Source: Pluralibacter gergoviae ATCC 33028 = NBRC 105706 (GTDB lineage Bacteria > Pseudomonadota > Gammaproteobacteria > Enterobacterales > Enterobacteriaceae). From it: a DNA stretch of 64,000 bases. The stretch is taken from positions 86,988 to 150,987 of the forward strand of contig NZ_BCZS01000014.1 of NCBI RefSeq assembly GCF_001598855.1, given 5' to 3'. The notes under the pieces were generated by a model. That model was not told the origin of the DNA. It did no database searches and saw nothing but the letters and a program-made list of their open reading frames with translations. Made by a program: the position numbers and the translations under genes. This document shows, in pieces, positions 42,422-51,710 of the stretch. The number at the start of each line of letters is the position of its first letter. The stretch's first letter is position 1.

Positions 42422-43153
42422 ATGAAAAAACTGATGCTGGCCGCGCTGCTGGCCACCTTCGCCGCCGGCGCTGCCGCCGCCGACAAAATCAGCTTCGGCG
42501 TCTCCGCCACCTATCCGCCGTTTGAGTCCCTCGACGCCAGCAATCAGATTGTCGGCTTTGATATCGATCTTGCCAAAGCGCTGTGCAAACAGATGCAGGC
42601 GGAGTGCACCTTTACCAACCACGCCTTCGACAGCCTGATCCCGTCGCTGAAGTTTAAAAAATACGATGCGGTGATTTCCGGAATGGACATCACCCCGGAG
42701 CGCAGCAAACAGGTGACCTTTACCGCGCCGTACTACGCCAACTCGGCGCTGGTGATCGCCAAAAAAGGCGCTTATCACAACTTCGACGAACTGAAGGGTA
42801 AACGCATCGGCATGGAGAACGGCACCACCCACCAGAAGTACCTGCAGGATAAGCACCCGGAAGTGAAGACCGTGGCCTACGACAGCTATCAGAACGCGAT
42901 TATCGACCTGAAAAACGGCCGCATCGACGGCGTGTTCGGCGATACCGCCGTGGTGAACGAGTGGCTGAAGACCAATCCGCAGCTCGGCCCGGCCACGCCG
43001 AAGGTAACCGACCCGCAGTACTTCGGCACCGGGCTGGGCATCGCGGTGCGCCCGGGCAATACCGCCCTGCTGGATAAGCTCAACGGCGCGCTGAAGGCCA
43101 TCAAAGCCGACGGCACTTATCAGAAAATCAGCGATCAGTGGTTCCCGCAGTAA
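42422..43153 (+). CDS. artJ: Arginine-binding periplasmic protein ArtJ
   Basis: 243-residue arginine-specific SBP. Signal peptide MKKLMLAALLATFAAGAAAA, then the same fold and motifs as ArtI (SATYPPFESLDASNQ, GTTHQKYLQDKHPE). Separate transcription unit under ArgR. GGGAG precedes the ATG. Confidence 0.95.
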   Translation: MKKLMLAALLATFAAGAAAADKISFGVSATYPPFESLDASNQIVGFDIDLAKALCKQMQAECTFTNHAFDSLIPSLKFKKYDAVISGMDITPERSKQVTFTAPYYANSALVIAKKGAYHNFDELKGKRIGMENGTTHQKYLQDKHPEVKTVAYDSYQNAIIDLKNGRIDGVFGDTAVVNEWLKTNPQLGPATPKVTDPQYFGTGLGIAVRPGNTALLDKLNGALKAIKADGTYQKISDQWFPQ

Positions 43154-43178
43154 CGACTCAGCGCCTTACTTAGCCTCT

Positions 43179-43202
43179 GCGCCGCCCTCTGCCGGGCGGC
43201 GC
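43179..43202. terminator. Hairpin between artJ and sensor kinase gene
   Basis: GCGCCGCCC-TCTGCC-GGGCGGCGC, perfect 9-bp stem between convergent genes; no T-tract, so termination strength is uncertain. Confidence 0.5.
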
Positions 43203-43244
43203 TTCGCTTGCACCGGCCTACAGCTTCACCCGTCATTCGCGCCC

Positions 43245-44714
43245 TCAAATCGGCACAAAAAAGCGAAAACAGGCCCCGCCTGCGCCTTCCACCAGCCTGA
43301 TACCGCCGCCGTGCAGCTCCAGCATCCGCCGGACGATCAGCAGCCCCAGCCCGCCGCGATCTTCACCTGCGGCACGCGCTCCCAGGGCCGACGGCCGCTC
43401 AAACAGCTGCTCCCGCCTCTCCGGTTCAATACCCGGCCCGCTGTCGGCAACCTCCACCTGAATCACCCCGCGCTCCTGCCACAGCCGCAGGCGAATGGTG
43501 CCGCCCGGCGGCGTATGGCGCACGGCGTTATCCAGCAGATTGGTGACCACCCGCTCAATCATCGAGACGTCGGCGTTCAGCAGCGGCAGGCCGCGCGGCG
43601 CGTCGACCGCGAGGGTCAGGCGGCGGGTTTCGATCGCCAGGTCAAACTTCTGAGTGACATCCTGAATCAGCTCGGCGAGCGCGAAAGGCTCAAGCTGCGG
43701 CTTAATGCTGCCGTGCTCCAGGCGCGCCAGCTCAAACAGCTGCTGGGAGAGATGCCGCACCTTGTGGCCCTGGCGCAGGGCTATCGCCAGATAGTGGCGG
43801 TTATCCTCCACGGAGAGGGTCTCCGCCTTCAGGGAGAGCGTTTCCAGATAGCCCAGCAGCGAGGTCAGCGGCGTGCGCAGGTCGTGCGAAATATTGGCGA
43901 TAAACTCCCGCCGCTGGCGGTCGCTGTCGGCAAGGCTCTCCCACTGGCCCGCTATCTGGCGCGCCAGCTCAATAAAGCGGTTGCGCAGCAGCGCCACCTC
44001 ATTGCCCGGATTCGGCTCCGGCGTCTCCAGGGCCAGGCGCTTGATGGCGGCCAGGCTATCCTGATCCAGCCCCTGCACCTTCGCCGTCAGCCGCCGGACC
44101 GGCCGCGTGACCCAGTACCACACCAGCAGACCCGCCAGCGCGCCGCAGGCCGCCACCAGCAGCAGCGTCCACAGCACGGTAATGCTCAGGGTATCCTGCC
44201 AGGCGCTGTGGGCCAGGGTGTTAAAACGCTCGCCCTGCAGGATGATATAGAGGTAGCCGCGCAGTTCGCCCTGCTGACGCACCGGCGCGGCGCTGAAAAC
44301 CTTTTTAGCGCTGCTGCGCGGATCGTCGCCGTATACCGGCCAGCCGTCGGCGGCGAGGAAGCGGGTGATATCGGCGACGCTGACGCGCCGGCGCTGAATA
44401 TGCCCCGGCGGCGCGGCGTCGGCCAGCAGATCGCCCTCGGGCGAAACCAGATAAAGCTCCACGGCCGGGTTAAGGGTCATCAGCCGGTCAAACAGCGTCT
44501 TCAGCGCCGGGCGGTTAACGCGCCCCTGTGGATCGAACAGCGCCTCACTGGCGACAATCTGCGGCGCCAGGTCGGCGGAGAGGCGCTGCACCATCGCGCT
44601 GCCGTACCGGCTGCTGCTGTAGAGCTGAACGGCGCAGGCGGCGACCGCGCAGAGCATCAGGATAGCGGTAAACACCAGCGTCAGGCGCTGGCTGAGGCTC
44701 AGGCGGCGGATCAT
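43245..44714 (-). CDS. Two-component sensor histidine kinase
   Basis: 489-residue inner-membrane kinase. First membrane segment about 12-32, periplasmic sensor about 33-165, second segment about 180-202, HAMP about 203-255. H-box is FIANISHDLRTPLTSLLGYL (His about 280). N-box NLLDNAVRHTPPGG, G1 ADSGPGIEP and G2 GGLGLLIVRRMLELHGG. The F-box region is unusual (LFERPSALGARAAGEDR instead of the common FERFYR-type). Overlaps the response-regulator stop by 4 bases. This pair is not part of the E. coli artJ-rlmC region. The signal is unknown and I cannot assign a named system. Confidence 0.9.
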   Translation of the reverse strand: MIRRLSLSQRLTLVFTAILMLCAVAACAVQLYSSSRYGSAMVQRLSADLAPQIVASEALFDPQGRVNRPALKTLFDRLMTLNPAVELYLVSPEGDLLADAAPPGHIQRRRVSVADITRFLAADGWPVYGDDPRSSAKKVFSAAPVRQQGELRGYLYIILQGERFNTLAHSAWQDTLSITVLWTLLLVAACGALAGLLVWYWVTRPVRRLTAKVQGLDQDSLAAIKRLALETPEPNPGNEVALLRNRFIELARQIAGQWESLADSDRQRREFIANISHDLRTPLTSLLGYLETLSLKAETLSVEDNRHYLAIALRQGHKVRHLSQQLFELARLEHGSIKPQLEPFALAELIQDVTQKFDLAIETRRLTLAVDAPRGLPLLNADVSMIERVVTNLLDNAVRHTPPGGTIRLRLWQERGVIQVEVADSGPGIEPERREQLFERPSALGARAAGEDRGGLGLLIVRRMLELHGGGIRLVEGAGGACFRFFVPI

Positions 44715-45424
44715 GTGGCCTTCCCGGCGGCGAATTTATAGCCTTTTCCCCACACGGTGAGGATGATCTCCGGCTCGGCGGGGTCGCGCTCTATCTTGAT
44801 GCGCAGGCGGTTAATGTGGGTGTTCACGGTATGCTCATAGCCCTCGTGCTGGTAGCCCCAGACGTGCTCCAGCAGCGCCAGGCGCGAAAAGACCTCGCCC
44901 GGATGGCGGGCAAACCAGTAAAGCAGGTCAAACTCGCGCGGGGTCAGATCCAGCGGCGCGTTGCGCAGCCGGACGCTGCGCATGAGCGGATCGATGTGCA
45001 GACCGTGCAGCGTAATGGCGCTGCTGTCGCTGCGGATATCCTGCCCCATCGCCTGCTGGCGGCGAAACAGCGCCTTCACCCGCGCCACCAGCTCCAGCAC
45101 CGAAAAGGGCTTGGCCAGGTAGTCATCGGCGCCGGTCTCCAGCCCCAGGACGCGCTGCGCCTCGCTGGTGCGGGCGCTGATGATGATGACCGGCAGATAG
45201 CGGCTCATCTGGCGAATGCGGCGGCACAGCGTGAGTCCGTCCACGCCCGGCAGCATAATATCGAGAATGGCCGCATCCCAGACTTCGCTCTCCAGCCGCT
45301 GCAGCGCCCTGCCGCCATCGGTTTCGTGAACAATCTGGTACCCTTCATCCTGCAGGTTAAGCCGCAGCAGCGCGGCGATGTCGTCGTCGTCTTCGACCAG
45401 TAATATCTTCTTTAAGGTGCTCAT
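44711..45424 (-). CDS. OmpR/PhoB-type response regulator
   Basis: 237 residues from MSTLKKILLVEDDDDIAALL. Receiver domain with acidic pocket EDDDD, phospho-acceptor Asp in AILDIMLPGVDG (about 53), Thr/Ser switch IIISART, Lys in LAKPF. C-terminal winged-helix DNA-binding domain (about 135-235; LTPREFDLLYWFARHPGEV). A GTG at 45451 gives an alternative start 9 codons earlier; neither has a strong ribosome site. Operon with the downstream kinase. It faces the AT-rich stretch leading to the PAS/LuxR gene and glycan cluster, which makes that cluster a candidate target (inference). Confidence 0.9.
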   Translation of the reverse strand: MSTLKKILLVEDDDDIAALLRLNLQDEGYQIVHETDGGRALQRLESEVWDAAILDIMLPGVDGLTLCRRIRQMSRYLPVIIISARTSEAQRVLGLETGADDYLAKPFSVLELVARVKALFRRQQAMGQDIRSDSSAITLHGLHIDPLMRSVRLRNAPLDLTPREFDLLYWFARHPGEVFSRLALLEHVWGYQHEGYEHTVNTHINRLRIKIERDPAEPEIILTVWGKGYKFAAGKAT

Positions 45425-46524
45425 CGTGTCGTACGGTTGGCCGTTTTGCACAAGCTTAGCGTACTCCCGCCCGCGGAGTTATCACATTTTGTTTAACCTT
45501 CCCGGGGGCTGCCCGGGCTGAAAGCCAGTCCTGACGAAATTTATTTCGGCAAAAAGCGTCATTTGCGCCAGATTGACCAGGAAATTTCAGCGGCAAGGAT
45601 AATCTCTTTCCTGGGGTAAAATAATGAAAGCCTGAATGATAATTATCGGGAAATATTCATTTAAATGCTTACACCTGGTGTCAGCAACGTATTATAGCGC
45701 TCACCTCAACGGCGACAACCTACTGATTTAACTAGAGGATATAACACATTAATAGCAAAAGACACATATAAAGCCGGCGCCAACAAATTGCCAATTCAAT
45801 GTCCCGTTAAGATTATTCAGATTTCATTCTTGATATTTATAAACACCCAAAACACCAACAAGCAATAACACCAAAAAAACCACAATATAAAAAATAAAAG
45901 CACAATAATAACTTAATTAAAAGAATATAACACCACAAAAAAAGCATTATATAGATATTAACACCAAATAATTAATGCATTGGAACTTAATAGCCAGTCA
46001 TTTAATATATCCTTACGCGAGGTGCTTATGACTCATAAGAAGAAGAAGACGTATTCTTTTATACAACCAGTGGAAAACCGGCGACATCATTATGTTAATT
46101 ATTATCGTGATCAACATGCCCGCAGGCATATTATGGCGAACTTCATTGGCACTCAATCTGAGCGCCTCAATAAGGCCCTCAGATCTGCTGCTCCGGCAAG
46201 ATAATAACGGCCGGGCAGAAGCCATTTTGCCCGCAGAAAGCCGCAGTACGCGGCGCCGCCATTGCGCTAACGGCGATCCTGCTATTTACAGGGAAAGGTA
46301 TTCGGACGTTCTTAATATCTAATATTCAAATGCCCGAACAAGACTAACGCTACGATTCAGACAGACATCCGCATGGCTGCCATGCGTGCACGGTATCTTA
46401 TTGATAATCAATAACCGGTAAATCCCGGGAGTATTCTGTTCGCCTGTATATTACCACCCCAGCACCTGACTCCTTATCTAAGGCAGAAGATGATAATAGA
46501 AACTTAAAGCAAGGGCAGTTATTT
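45425..46524. promoter_or_regulatory. 1.1-kb AT-rich, G-poor regulatory stretch
   Basis: No convincing full gene. From about 45640 to 46010 base content drops far below the GC-rich surroundings. Between 45841 and 45965 the plus strand has only about five G's and repeats AACACC at 45842, 45851, 45867, 45929 and 45960. Such C-over-G single-stranded RNA is what Rho loading (rut) sites look like, and the AT-richness suits H-NS. It probably holds the promoters for the response regulator (minus) and for the PAS/LuxR gene (plus). Confidence 0.45.
46028..46204 (+). CDS. Possible small basic protein
   Basis: 58 codons (MTHKKKKTYSFIQPVENRRH...), very basic, with GAGGTG four bases before the ATG. No family recognised. 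Other frames overlap it on both strands. It may be a leader peptide of the downstream regulator or just chance. Confidence 0.25.
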   Translation: MTHKKKKTYSFIQPVENRRHHYVNYYRDQHARRHIMANFIGTQSERLNKALRSAAPAR

Positions 46525-47205
46525 ATGAACGATATCATCAGTCAAACACATAAAACCTGTTATAGCTTTCTGCAGCAATTTATTAACCTCTCCGTCGATC
46601 CTATTTGCTTAAGGGAAAACAGCGGTGAATTTTTGATCTGCAATCATTCATTTACCGAAAAGCTATTAGGTAATTTAAAATTGGCCGAATGGTTATCAAC
46701 ACTTGATTTTGAAACCTCGTATAAACTTAGCGCCCTGGAGCTCGAAGCTTACGCTCTGGAATGCGGAGTGATAATGGAGGAAAATATAAATCTTCGCGGT
46801 AAACAATGGGATTTTATTATTACCAAGTTAACCATCGATGGTATTGCTATGACCATCTGGCAATTTTCAAGAATTTACCGGAAAGTTGCTGCAAATAATA
46901 AATTTGAACCGGGCCTGACGGCGGCTATCGACCGCCTGCAGAAGCTGGTCGAGGAGCTTAAGGAGAGCCATAAGAGCAATCTCAGCCTCTACTGCCTCGG
47001 CGCCAGCCACAGCCTGATCGCCAGAATACTCAATATCTCGACCGGGACCTCCAAAAACCGCATTAAGCATATTCAGGACCGACTGCTGATCGACAGCAGA
47101 GAGGAGCTGTTCATTCTGTTCCACGTTAGCGGTATTTCCGTCCTGCTCTACAGGCGGACACTGCAATGCATCACCCGAAACGTTAACAGATTGTTAAAAA
47201 AATAG
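46525..47205 (+). CDS. PAS-domain, LuxR-type HTH regulator
   Basis: 226 residues. The N-terminal PAS-like domain (about 15-125; DPICLRENSGEFLICNHSFT) is followed by a short coiled linker (about 130-155) and a LuxR-like HTH (YCLGASHSLIARILNISTGT, about 156-175, then SKNRIKHIQDRLL). The layout is like TraJ-type and fimbrial PAS-HTH regulators. The first 130 codons are clearly AT-rich versus the neighbours, a sign of transfer. It reads toward the flippase-ATP-grasp-acyltransferase cluster 146 bases downstream and is its likely activator. Confidence 0.7.
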   Translation: MNDIISQTHKTCYSFLQQFINLSVDPICLRENSGEFLICNHSFTEKLLGNLKLAEWLSTLDFETSYKLSALELEAYALECGVIMEENINLRGKQWDFIITKLTIDGIAMTIWQFSRIYRKVAANNKFEPGLTAAIDRLQKLVEELKESHKSNLSLYCLGASHSLIARILNISTGTSKNRIKHIQDRLLIDSREELFILFHVSGISVLLYRRTLQCITRNVNRLLKK

Positions 47206-47351
47206 TGACTTTTAGTCCATTTACTTTCTCAACGCGCACCGTCTATTATCGCAATCGGTAACCGGCACCGTCAGATAAAACCAGACATCAGCGCTCGCCC
47301 GATATTTATATCCGCGAACAGCCGTTGTCGATGTCAGGCCAGGACGGGCAA

Positions 47352-48599
47352 ATGAATAAAGCTGCAATAATAAATACGCTGTGGATGGTGCTGGAAAAAA
47401 TAGTCTTAATAGTCGGTTACTTTCTGGTAAGCGCATTAGTCGCCAGGTATCTGGGCCCCGCCATGGTGGGTCAACTGGCCTATCTGGTCGCCGTTTATCA
47501 GATTGTCCAGGTCATCGCCAAATGGGGAAGCGAAAGCGTAATTTTTCGTCGGGTCAGTAAAAAACCGCAGTCGGGTAGCCGCTGCTTACAGGCTTCTCTG
47601 CGCTTTCGCCTGACCTGCCTACTGGGCCTGACGATACCGCTGGAAATTTACTTTTATGTTAGCCAAAGTACGCTGTTTTTTATTTTTTCGGCCGCAGTAG
47701 CGCTCAGCGCCCTGTTTAGCAGTCTGGATGTTTATGCCGTTTATTATAATGCGCGGCTGCGCTCACAATACAATACGGTTATTAACTGCTGCGGACTGAT
47801 ATGCAGCCTGACACTGCGCGCGATCGCCGTGTTTATGGTTTTAAAGCCGGCGTGGCTGGTGCTGCCAATCATGGTTAATAGCGGCCTGCCGCTACTGCTC
47901 AGGTACATTAAATACCGGCGCAGCGATGCCGTGGTGCTGAAAAAAGAGAACAGCCGGCACTATCAGAAATATTTTTTTCACAGCGGCAAGCACCTGGTGT
48001 TCTCCGCGCTGGCGGTTTCCCTGTATACCCAGTGCCAGAACTTTTTTATTTACCACTATGCGGGCAGCGCGCAGCTGGGTATTTATACGGTAGCGGTCAC
48101 GTTCACCGCTGGCGCCGGGGCCTTTATTAATGCGCTGATAACATCCTGTTATGTATCGATTTATGCAGAGCCAGATCCACAGCGTGCAAAGGAAAAAGCC
48201 GGCGTATTGTTACGCTGGGTGGCGGCCGCCGCGCTGCTTGCCAGTATCGCAACAGTCGCCCTCGGCGGTTTTATTATTGACAGACTTTACGGTGCCGAAT
48301 ATGCCCTCGCCAGGGAACCGCTAATTATTCTGTCACTGGCCGCAATGCTCTCATTTATGGGCACGGTGACCTACCGCTACATTATGCACTATAGCGGGTT
48401 TTATTATTTATCAATAAAGACGCTGTTTACGCTGGTGATCAGCGTAATGATAACCGGCGGGCTGGTTAAGCACTACGGCATTATTGGCGCGGCATGGGCC
48501 ACGGTTATTGTTGAGCTGCTGTCGCTGACCCTGCTCAACTATTTTTTCAAAAACCATGCGGTATTAAAGCTGCATCTGTTTAGCATCCGAGGAAGATAA
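47352..48599 (+). CDS. Oligosaccharide flippase family protein (MOP/Wzx-like)
   Basis: 415 residues with about twelve hydrophobic segments and the PST/Wzx-type N-terminus (LVSALVARYLGPAMVGQLAY). The central conserved LGIYTVAVTFTAGAGAFINA and LYGAEYALAREPLIILS are typical of the family. Flips lipid-linked glycans across the inner membrane. Start chosen at MNKAAIINTLW with AGGACGGG upstream. Ends 1 base before the next gene, so the cluster is translated as a unit. No glycosyltransferase is nearby. Confidence 0.83.
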   Translation: MNKAAIINTLWMVLEKIVLIVGYFLVSALVARYLGPAMVGQLAYLVAVYQIVQVIAKWGSESVIFRRVSKKPQSGSRCLQASLRFRLTCLLGLTIPLEIYFYVSQSTLFFIFSAAVALSALFSSLDVYAVYYNARLRSQYNTVINCCGLICSLTLRAIAVFMVLKPAWLVLPIMVNSGLPLLLRYIKYRRSDAVVLKKENSRHYQKYFFHSGKHLVFSALAVSLYTQCQNFFIYHYAGSAQLGIYTVAVTFTAGAGAFINALITSCYVSIYAEPDPQRAKEKAGVLLRWVAAAALLASIATVALGGFIIDRLYGAEYALAREPLIILSLAAMLSFMGTVTYRYIMHYSGFYYLSIKTLFTLVISVMITGGLVKHYGIIGAAWATVIVELLSLTLLNYFFKNHAVLKLHLFSIRGR

Positions 48600-48600
48600 G

Positions 48601-49464
48601 ATGAATATGGTCGTGCATTCATTGTTCAGAACGGTTCCGTGGTATTTCAGAGATATGATCCTGTATCGCCGGGCCTTTGGTCATTTTCCCGATCTGGCAA
48701 ATCCGAAAAAATTCAGCGAAAAAATCATCAAGCGCAAGCGCACCCAGTGCTTCGACGAGCACGCCTACAGTAACCTTGCCGATAAATATAAGGTGCGAAA
48801 CTACGTGTGCGCCGTGATTGGCGCCGACTATCTGGTGCCGCTGCTGGAGGTGTACAGCGATGCCGACAGCCTGAAGCAGGATATTCTCAACGTCAATAAC
48901 GCCGTCATCAAGCCCAACCACGGCTCGGGAATGCTGCTGTTTATTGAGGACTATCCGACCCACGACCAGTGCCGACACATCTTAAAGCAGGTAAAAAAGT
49001 GGATGAACCTTGATTTTTCGCGCATCAGCTGTGAATACCACTATCGCAAGATAAGCCGCAAGATTCTGGTGGAGAGGATGATCGGCACCCTCGATAATCC
49101 ACCGATCGACTATAAGTTCCACATTTTCCGGCAGCGCGGCGAGACCTTCTTTGTGCTGCAGGTGATCGAACGCCAGCAGCAGCAGAAACCGGTCTTTACC
49201 ACCTACATCAACAATTTTGCCACCGCCTATAAAGGCAGCTACGCGCTCGGCCTGCAGGAGAGAGCCATTGCCGAAGAGGCGCTGAATAACAGCATCCGGC
49301 TCGCCTACAACCTGGAGTACGCGCGTATCGACTGGCTGGTGCACGACCAGGGCCTGTACTTCAGTGAGATAACCCTCACCCCGGCGGCGGGCTACGTGAC
49401 CGGCTTTGGCGAAGATCTGGATTTGCTGATGGGCAAGCAGTGGCAGCTGCCGCAGAAGATTTAA
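48601..49464 (+). CDS. TupA-like ATP-grasp protein
   Basis: 287 residues resembling the ATP-grasp TupA family, named from teichuronopeptide biosynthesis and often found in capsule or O-antigen clusters. Visible marks are FPDLANPKKFSEKIIKRK (about 28-46), LADKYKVRNYV (about 60), AVIKPNHGSGMLLFIED (about 100, the ATP-binding strand-loop), ILVERMIG, IDYKFHIFRQRG (about 170) and the C-terminal Asp/Glu metal region YARIDWLV..LYFSEITLTP. Expected reaction: ATP-dependent ligation of an amino acid or other carboxylate to a glycan or glycan precursor; substrate unknown. Confidence 0.8.
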   Translation: MNMVVHSLFRTVPWYFRDMILYRRAFGHFPDLANPKKFSEKIIKRKRTQCFDEHAYSNLADKYKVRNYVCAVIGADYLVPLLEVYSDADSLKQDILNVNNAVIKPNHGSGMLLFIEDYPTHDQCRHILKQVKKWMNLDFSRISCEYHYRKISRKILVERMIGTLDNPPIDYKFHIFRQRGETFFVLQVIERQQQQKPVFTTYINNFATAYKGSYALGLQERAIAEEALNNSIRLAYNLEYARIDWLVHDQGLYFSEITLTPAAGYVTGFGEDLDLLMGKQWQLPQKI

Positions 49465-49466
49465 TC

Positions 49467-50543
49467 ATGATGGCAACCCCGCGATCGCCGGATGACGATC
49501 TTCGCTGGATCAGTACGCTGAAGTCGGCCTGTATTCTGCTGGTTGTGCTGTTTCACGTCACCGATCCCGGCTTTGTGAATACCCTCGCTTCGCTCTCCGC
49601 CGGCAGGCAGATAGCCGGGGGGTGGGCGGCCTTTAACGCCCACCTCTCTCCGCTGCGGATGCCGGTCTTTTTTTTCGTTTCCGGGCTACTGGCCCGCCGC
49701 AGCATCCACGCCCGCGGGTGGCGCGAACTGGCGGGCGGGCGGCTGGCAAATCTGCTCTATCTCTATCTCCTCTGGTGCCTGCTGCAGTGGCTGGCGGTGC
49801 AGTTCATCGTTCATCAGATAACCGGCCAGCGGATCTCGCCCAATACCAACGCCATCTATGCCGCATCGCCGCGAGAGCTTGTCGTCCTTACGCTAAAAGG
49901 GATGAGCAGCGCATGGTATCTCTACGCCCTGTTTGGCTATATCATCCTGGCGAAAGCCGGCAGAAAGTGGCCCCTGCTCTGCCTGACCTTCGGTCTGCTG
50001 CTCTATCTTGCCGCCGTGCTGAAGCTGGTTCCCGGCTGGGGGCCGCAGAGCCTGTGCCGCTATGCGCTGTTTTTCCTGATCGGCGCCTTTTTTTCCGAAC
50101 CGGTCATCACCCTCAGCCGCTGGCGGGCGAGGAGTCTCCCGGTCTGGCTGCTGCTGCTGGGCGCTGCCGCCGGCATGAGGGCGGCAGGGATAAGCAGTAA
50201 TCTGGCCGAATCCTTTATTGCCATCCCGCTGGCCATCGCCGGCTGCCGGCTGCTGAACGCCTGTCTTCCCACGGCGTACCTGAACCGGCTGGGGTATATC
50301 ACCCTGCCCGTCTACGTGATGCACCGCATCTTCATCGAGCTGTTCGCCGCGGCGACGATTCAGTACGCCGGGCGCCACGGCGGATTCGACTCGCCCGCGT
50401 TTTCCCTTTTCTGGGCCATCGGCTACCCGCCGCTGATGACCCTGCTCTGCGCCGCCGCCGCGCTGGGCCTGTGGAAGCTGCTCAATCAGGGCCCGGGAGA
50501 GCGGCTGTTTGCCCTGCGCCCGCCGGCGGCGGTCAGGGCCTGA
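49467..50543 (+). CDS. Membrane acyltransferase (acyltransferase 3 family)
   Basis: 358 residues from the ATG 2 bases after the previous stop (a second ATG follows at once). About ten membrane segments. The N-terminal [20 protein letters not shown] (about 10-29) carries the family His, and FFFVSGLL the second motif. Such proteins O-acetylate or succinylate surface glycans. The last gene of the flippase cluster; its end overlaps the convergent rlmC end by 11 bases, which suggests an insertion tightly abutting rlmC. Confidence 0.8.
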   Translation: MMATPRSPDDDLRWISTLKSACILLVVLFHVTDPGFVNTLASLSAGRQIAGGWAAFNAHLSPLRMPVFFFVSGLLARRSIHARGWRELAGGRLANLLYLYLLWCLLQWLAVQFIVHQITGQRISPNTNAIYAASPRELVVLTLKGMSSAWYLYALFGYIILAKAGRKWPLLCLTFGLLLYLAAVLKLVPGWGPQSLCRYALFFLIGAFFSEPVITLSRWRARSLPVWLLLLGAAAGMRAAGISSNLAESFIAIPLAIAGCRLLNACLPTAYLNRLGYITLPVYVMHRIFIELFAAATIQYAGRHGGFDSPAFSLFWAIGYPPLMTLLCAAAALGLWKLLNQGPGERLFALRPPAAVRA

Positions 50544-51669
50544 CGTCGCGCACCAGCAGGGTCAGCACTTCGTAGTGGGCGGTGTGGGGGAACATATCGA
50601 ACAGCTGCACCCGCTCAAGGCGGTAGTCCGGCAGGCAGGCAATGTCATTTGCCATGCTCTGCGCATTGCAGCTGGAGTAGATGATATACGGCGGCGCCAT
50701 GCGGCTCAGGTAGTCGCACAGCGCCCTGCCGATGCCCCGGCGCGGCGGATTTACCAGCACCAGATCCGGCGCCGCCTGCTGGCCGGTGGCAAACTGCGTG
50801 GAGTCCAGCGCCTGGAAATGAAGATTGTGCAGCCCCAGTTCGGCGGCGGACTGGCGGGCGCAGGCGATGGCCTCCGGGGCAATTTCGATGCCGGTCAGGC
50901 GCATGTCGGGCGTGGCGCAGTGCAGGCCAAAGCCGCCGACGCCGCAGAACAGATCCCACATGTGATTAACCGGCAGGGCGCGCACCCAGTCGCGGGCGGC
51001 GGCGTAAAGCTGGGAGGCCACCGCCGGGTTGGTCTGGAAGAAACTCTGCGGGCGGATCCACAGTGGCACGCCGTTGAAGCGCTCGGCCAGCGCCTGCTGT
51101 TCGGTAAAGAAGATCTCCTCCTCGCCCTCCATGATCGCCATATGCACCGGCTGAATATTGGCGGTAATGACCTTCAGCTGCGGCAGTTGCGCCCTGAGCC
51201 AGGGCAGCGCCGCGCGCAGCGGATCAACTTTGGCCTGCGAACGCAGGACAAAGCGCAGCATCATCCCGCCGTCCAGGCGGCTTTCGGTCAGCAGCAGGTA
51301 CTTAAGCTCCCCGCGGCGGCGGGCGACGTTATAGGGCGTCAGCCCGGCGCGGGCGATAAACGGTTTGAGGACGTCAAAGACCGGCGCGAAGCGCGCCGGA
51401 TAGAGCGGGCAGCCGGTGAGATCCTCCGCCGTGCCGTCCCGGTTCAGGATGCCGAGCAGCGGCTTCTCGACGCTGCCGCTGACCACCATTTTGGCTTTAT
51501 TGCGAAAGCCCTGCTCCGGGCCTTCGGCGGGCGGGCGCCACTCGCTGACGGGCCTGTCGGCCAGCAGTTGCCGCAGGTCGAGAAGCTTGGCCGAGAGCTG
51601 TTGCGGCACGGGCCACTCAAGCCACTGGCAGGAGCGGCAGCGGCCGGCATCATAGAGAGCGCACTGCAT
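50533..51669 (-). CDS. rlmC: 23S rRNA (uracil(747)-C(5))-methyltransferase RlmC
   Basis: 378-residue SAM-dependent m5U methyltransferase. Cysteines of the 4Fe-4S cluster in [16 protein letters not shown] (3, 11, 14) and GCPLYP (about 87). Methyltransferase domain with [13 protein letters not shown] (about 240). Catalytic Cys in [14 protein letters not shown] (about 335) and Glu in [12 protein letters not shown] precedes the ATG. Confidence 0.96.
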   Translation of the reverse strand: MQCALYDAGRCRSCQWLEWPVPQQLSAKLLDLRQLLADRPVSEWRPPAEGPEQGFRNKAKMVVSGSVEKPLLGILNRDGTAEDLTGCPLYPARFAPVFDVLKPFIARAGLTPYNVARRRGELKYLLLTESRLDGGMMLRFVLRSQAKVDPLRAALPWLRAQLPQLKVITANIQPVHMAIMEGEEEIFFTEQQALAERFNGVPLWIRPQSFFQTNPAVASQLYAAARDWVRALPVNHMWDLFCGVGGFGLHCATPDMRLTGIEIAPEAIACARQSAAELGLHNLHFQALDSTQFATGQQAAPDLVLVNPPRRGIGRALCDYLSRMAPPYIIYSSCNAQSMANDIACLPDYRLERVQLFDMFPHTAHYEVLTLLVRDVRP

Positions 51670-51710
51670 AGAGAAACCTTACACATTCGGGGGCGGGGAT
51701 TGTACCACCG

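Noticed and set aside
43311..44741. Plus-strand open frame of 476 codons
   Set aside because: Antisense of the sensor kinase; the kinase H, N and G boxes are on the minus strand.
45841..45965. CRISPR-like repeat array
   Set aside because: AACACC units are only 6 bases, unevenly spaced, and there are no equal-length spacers or cas genes.
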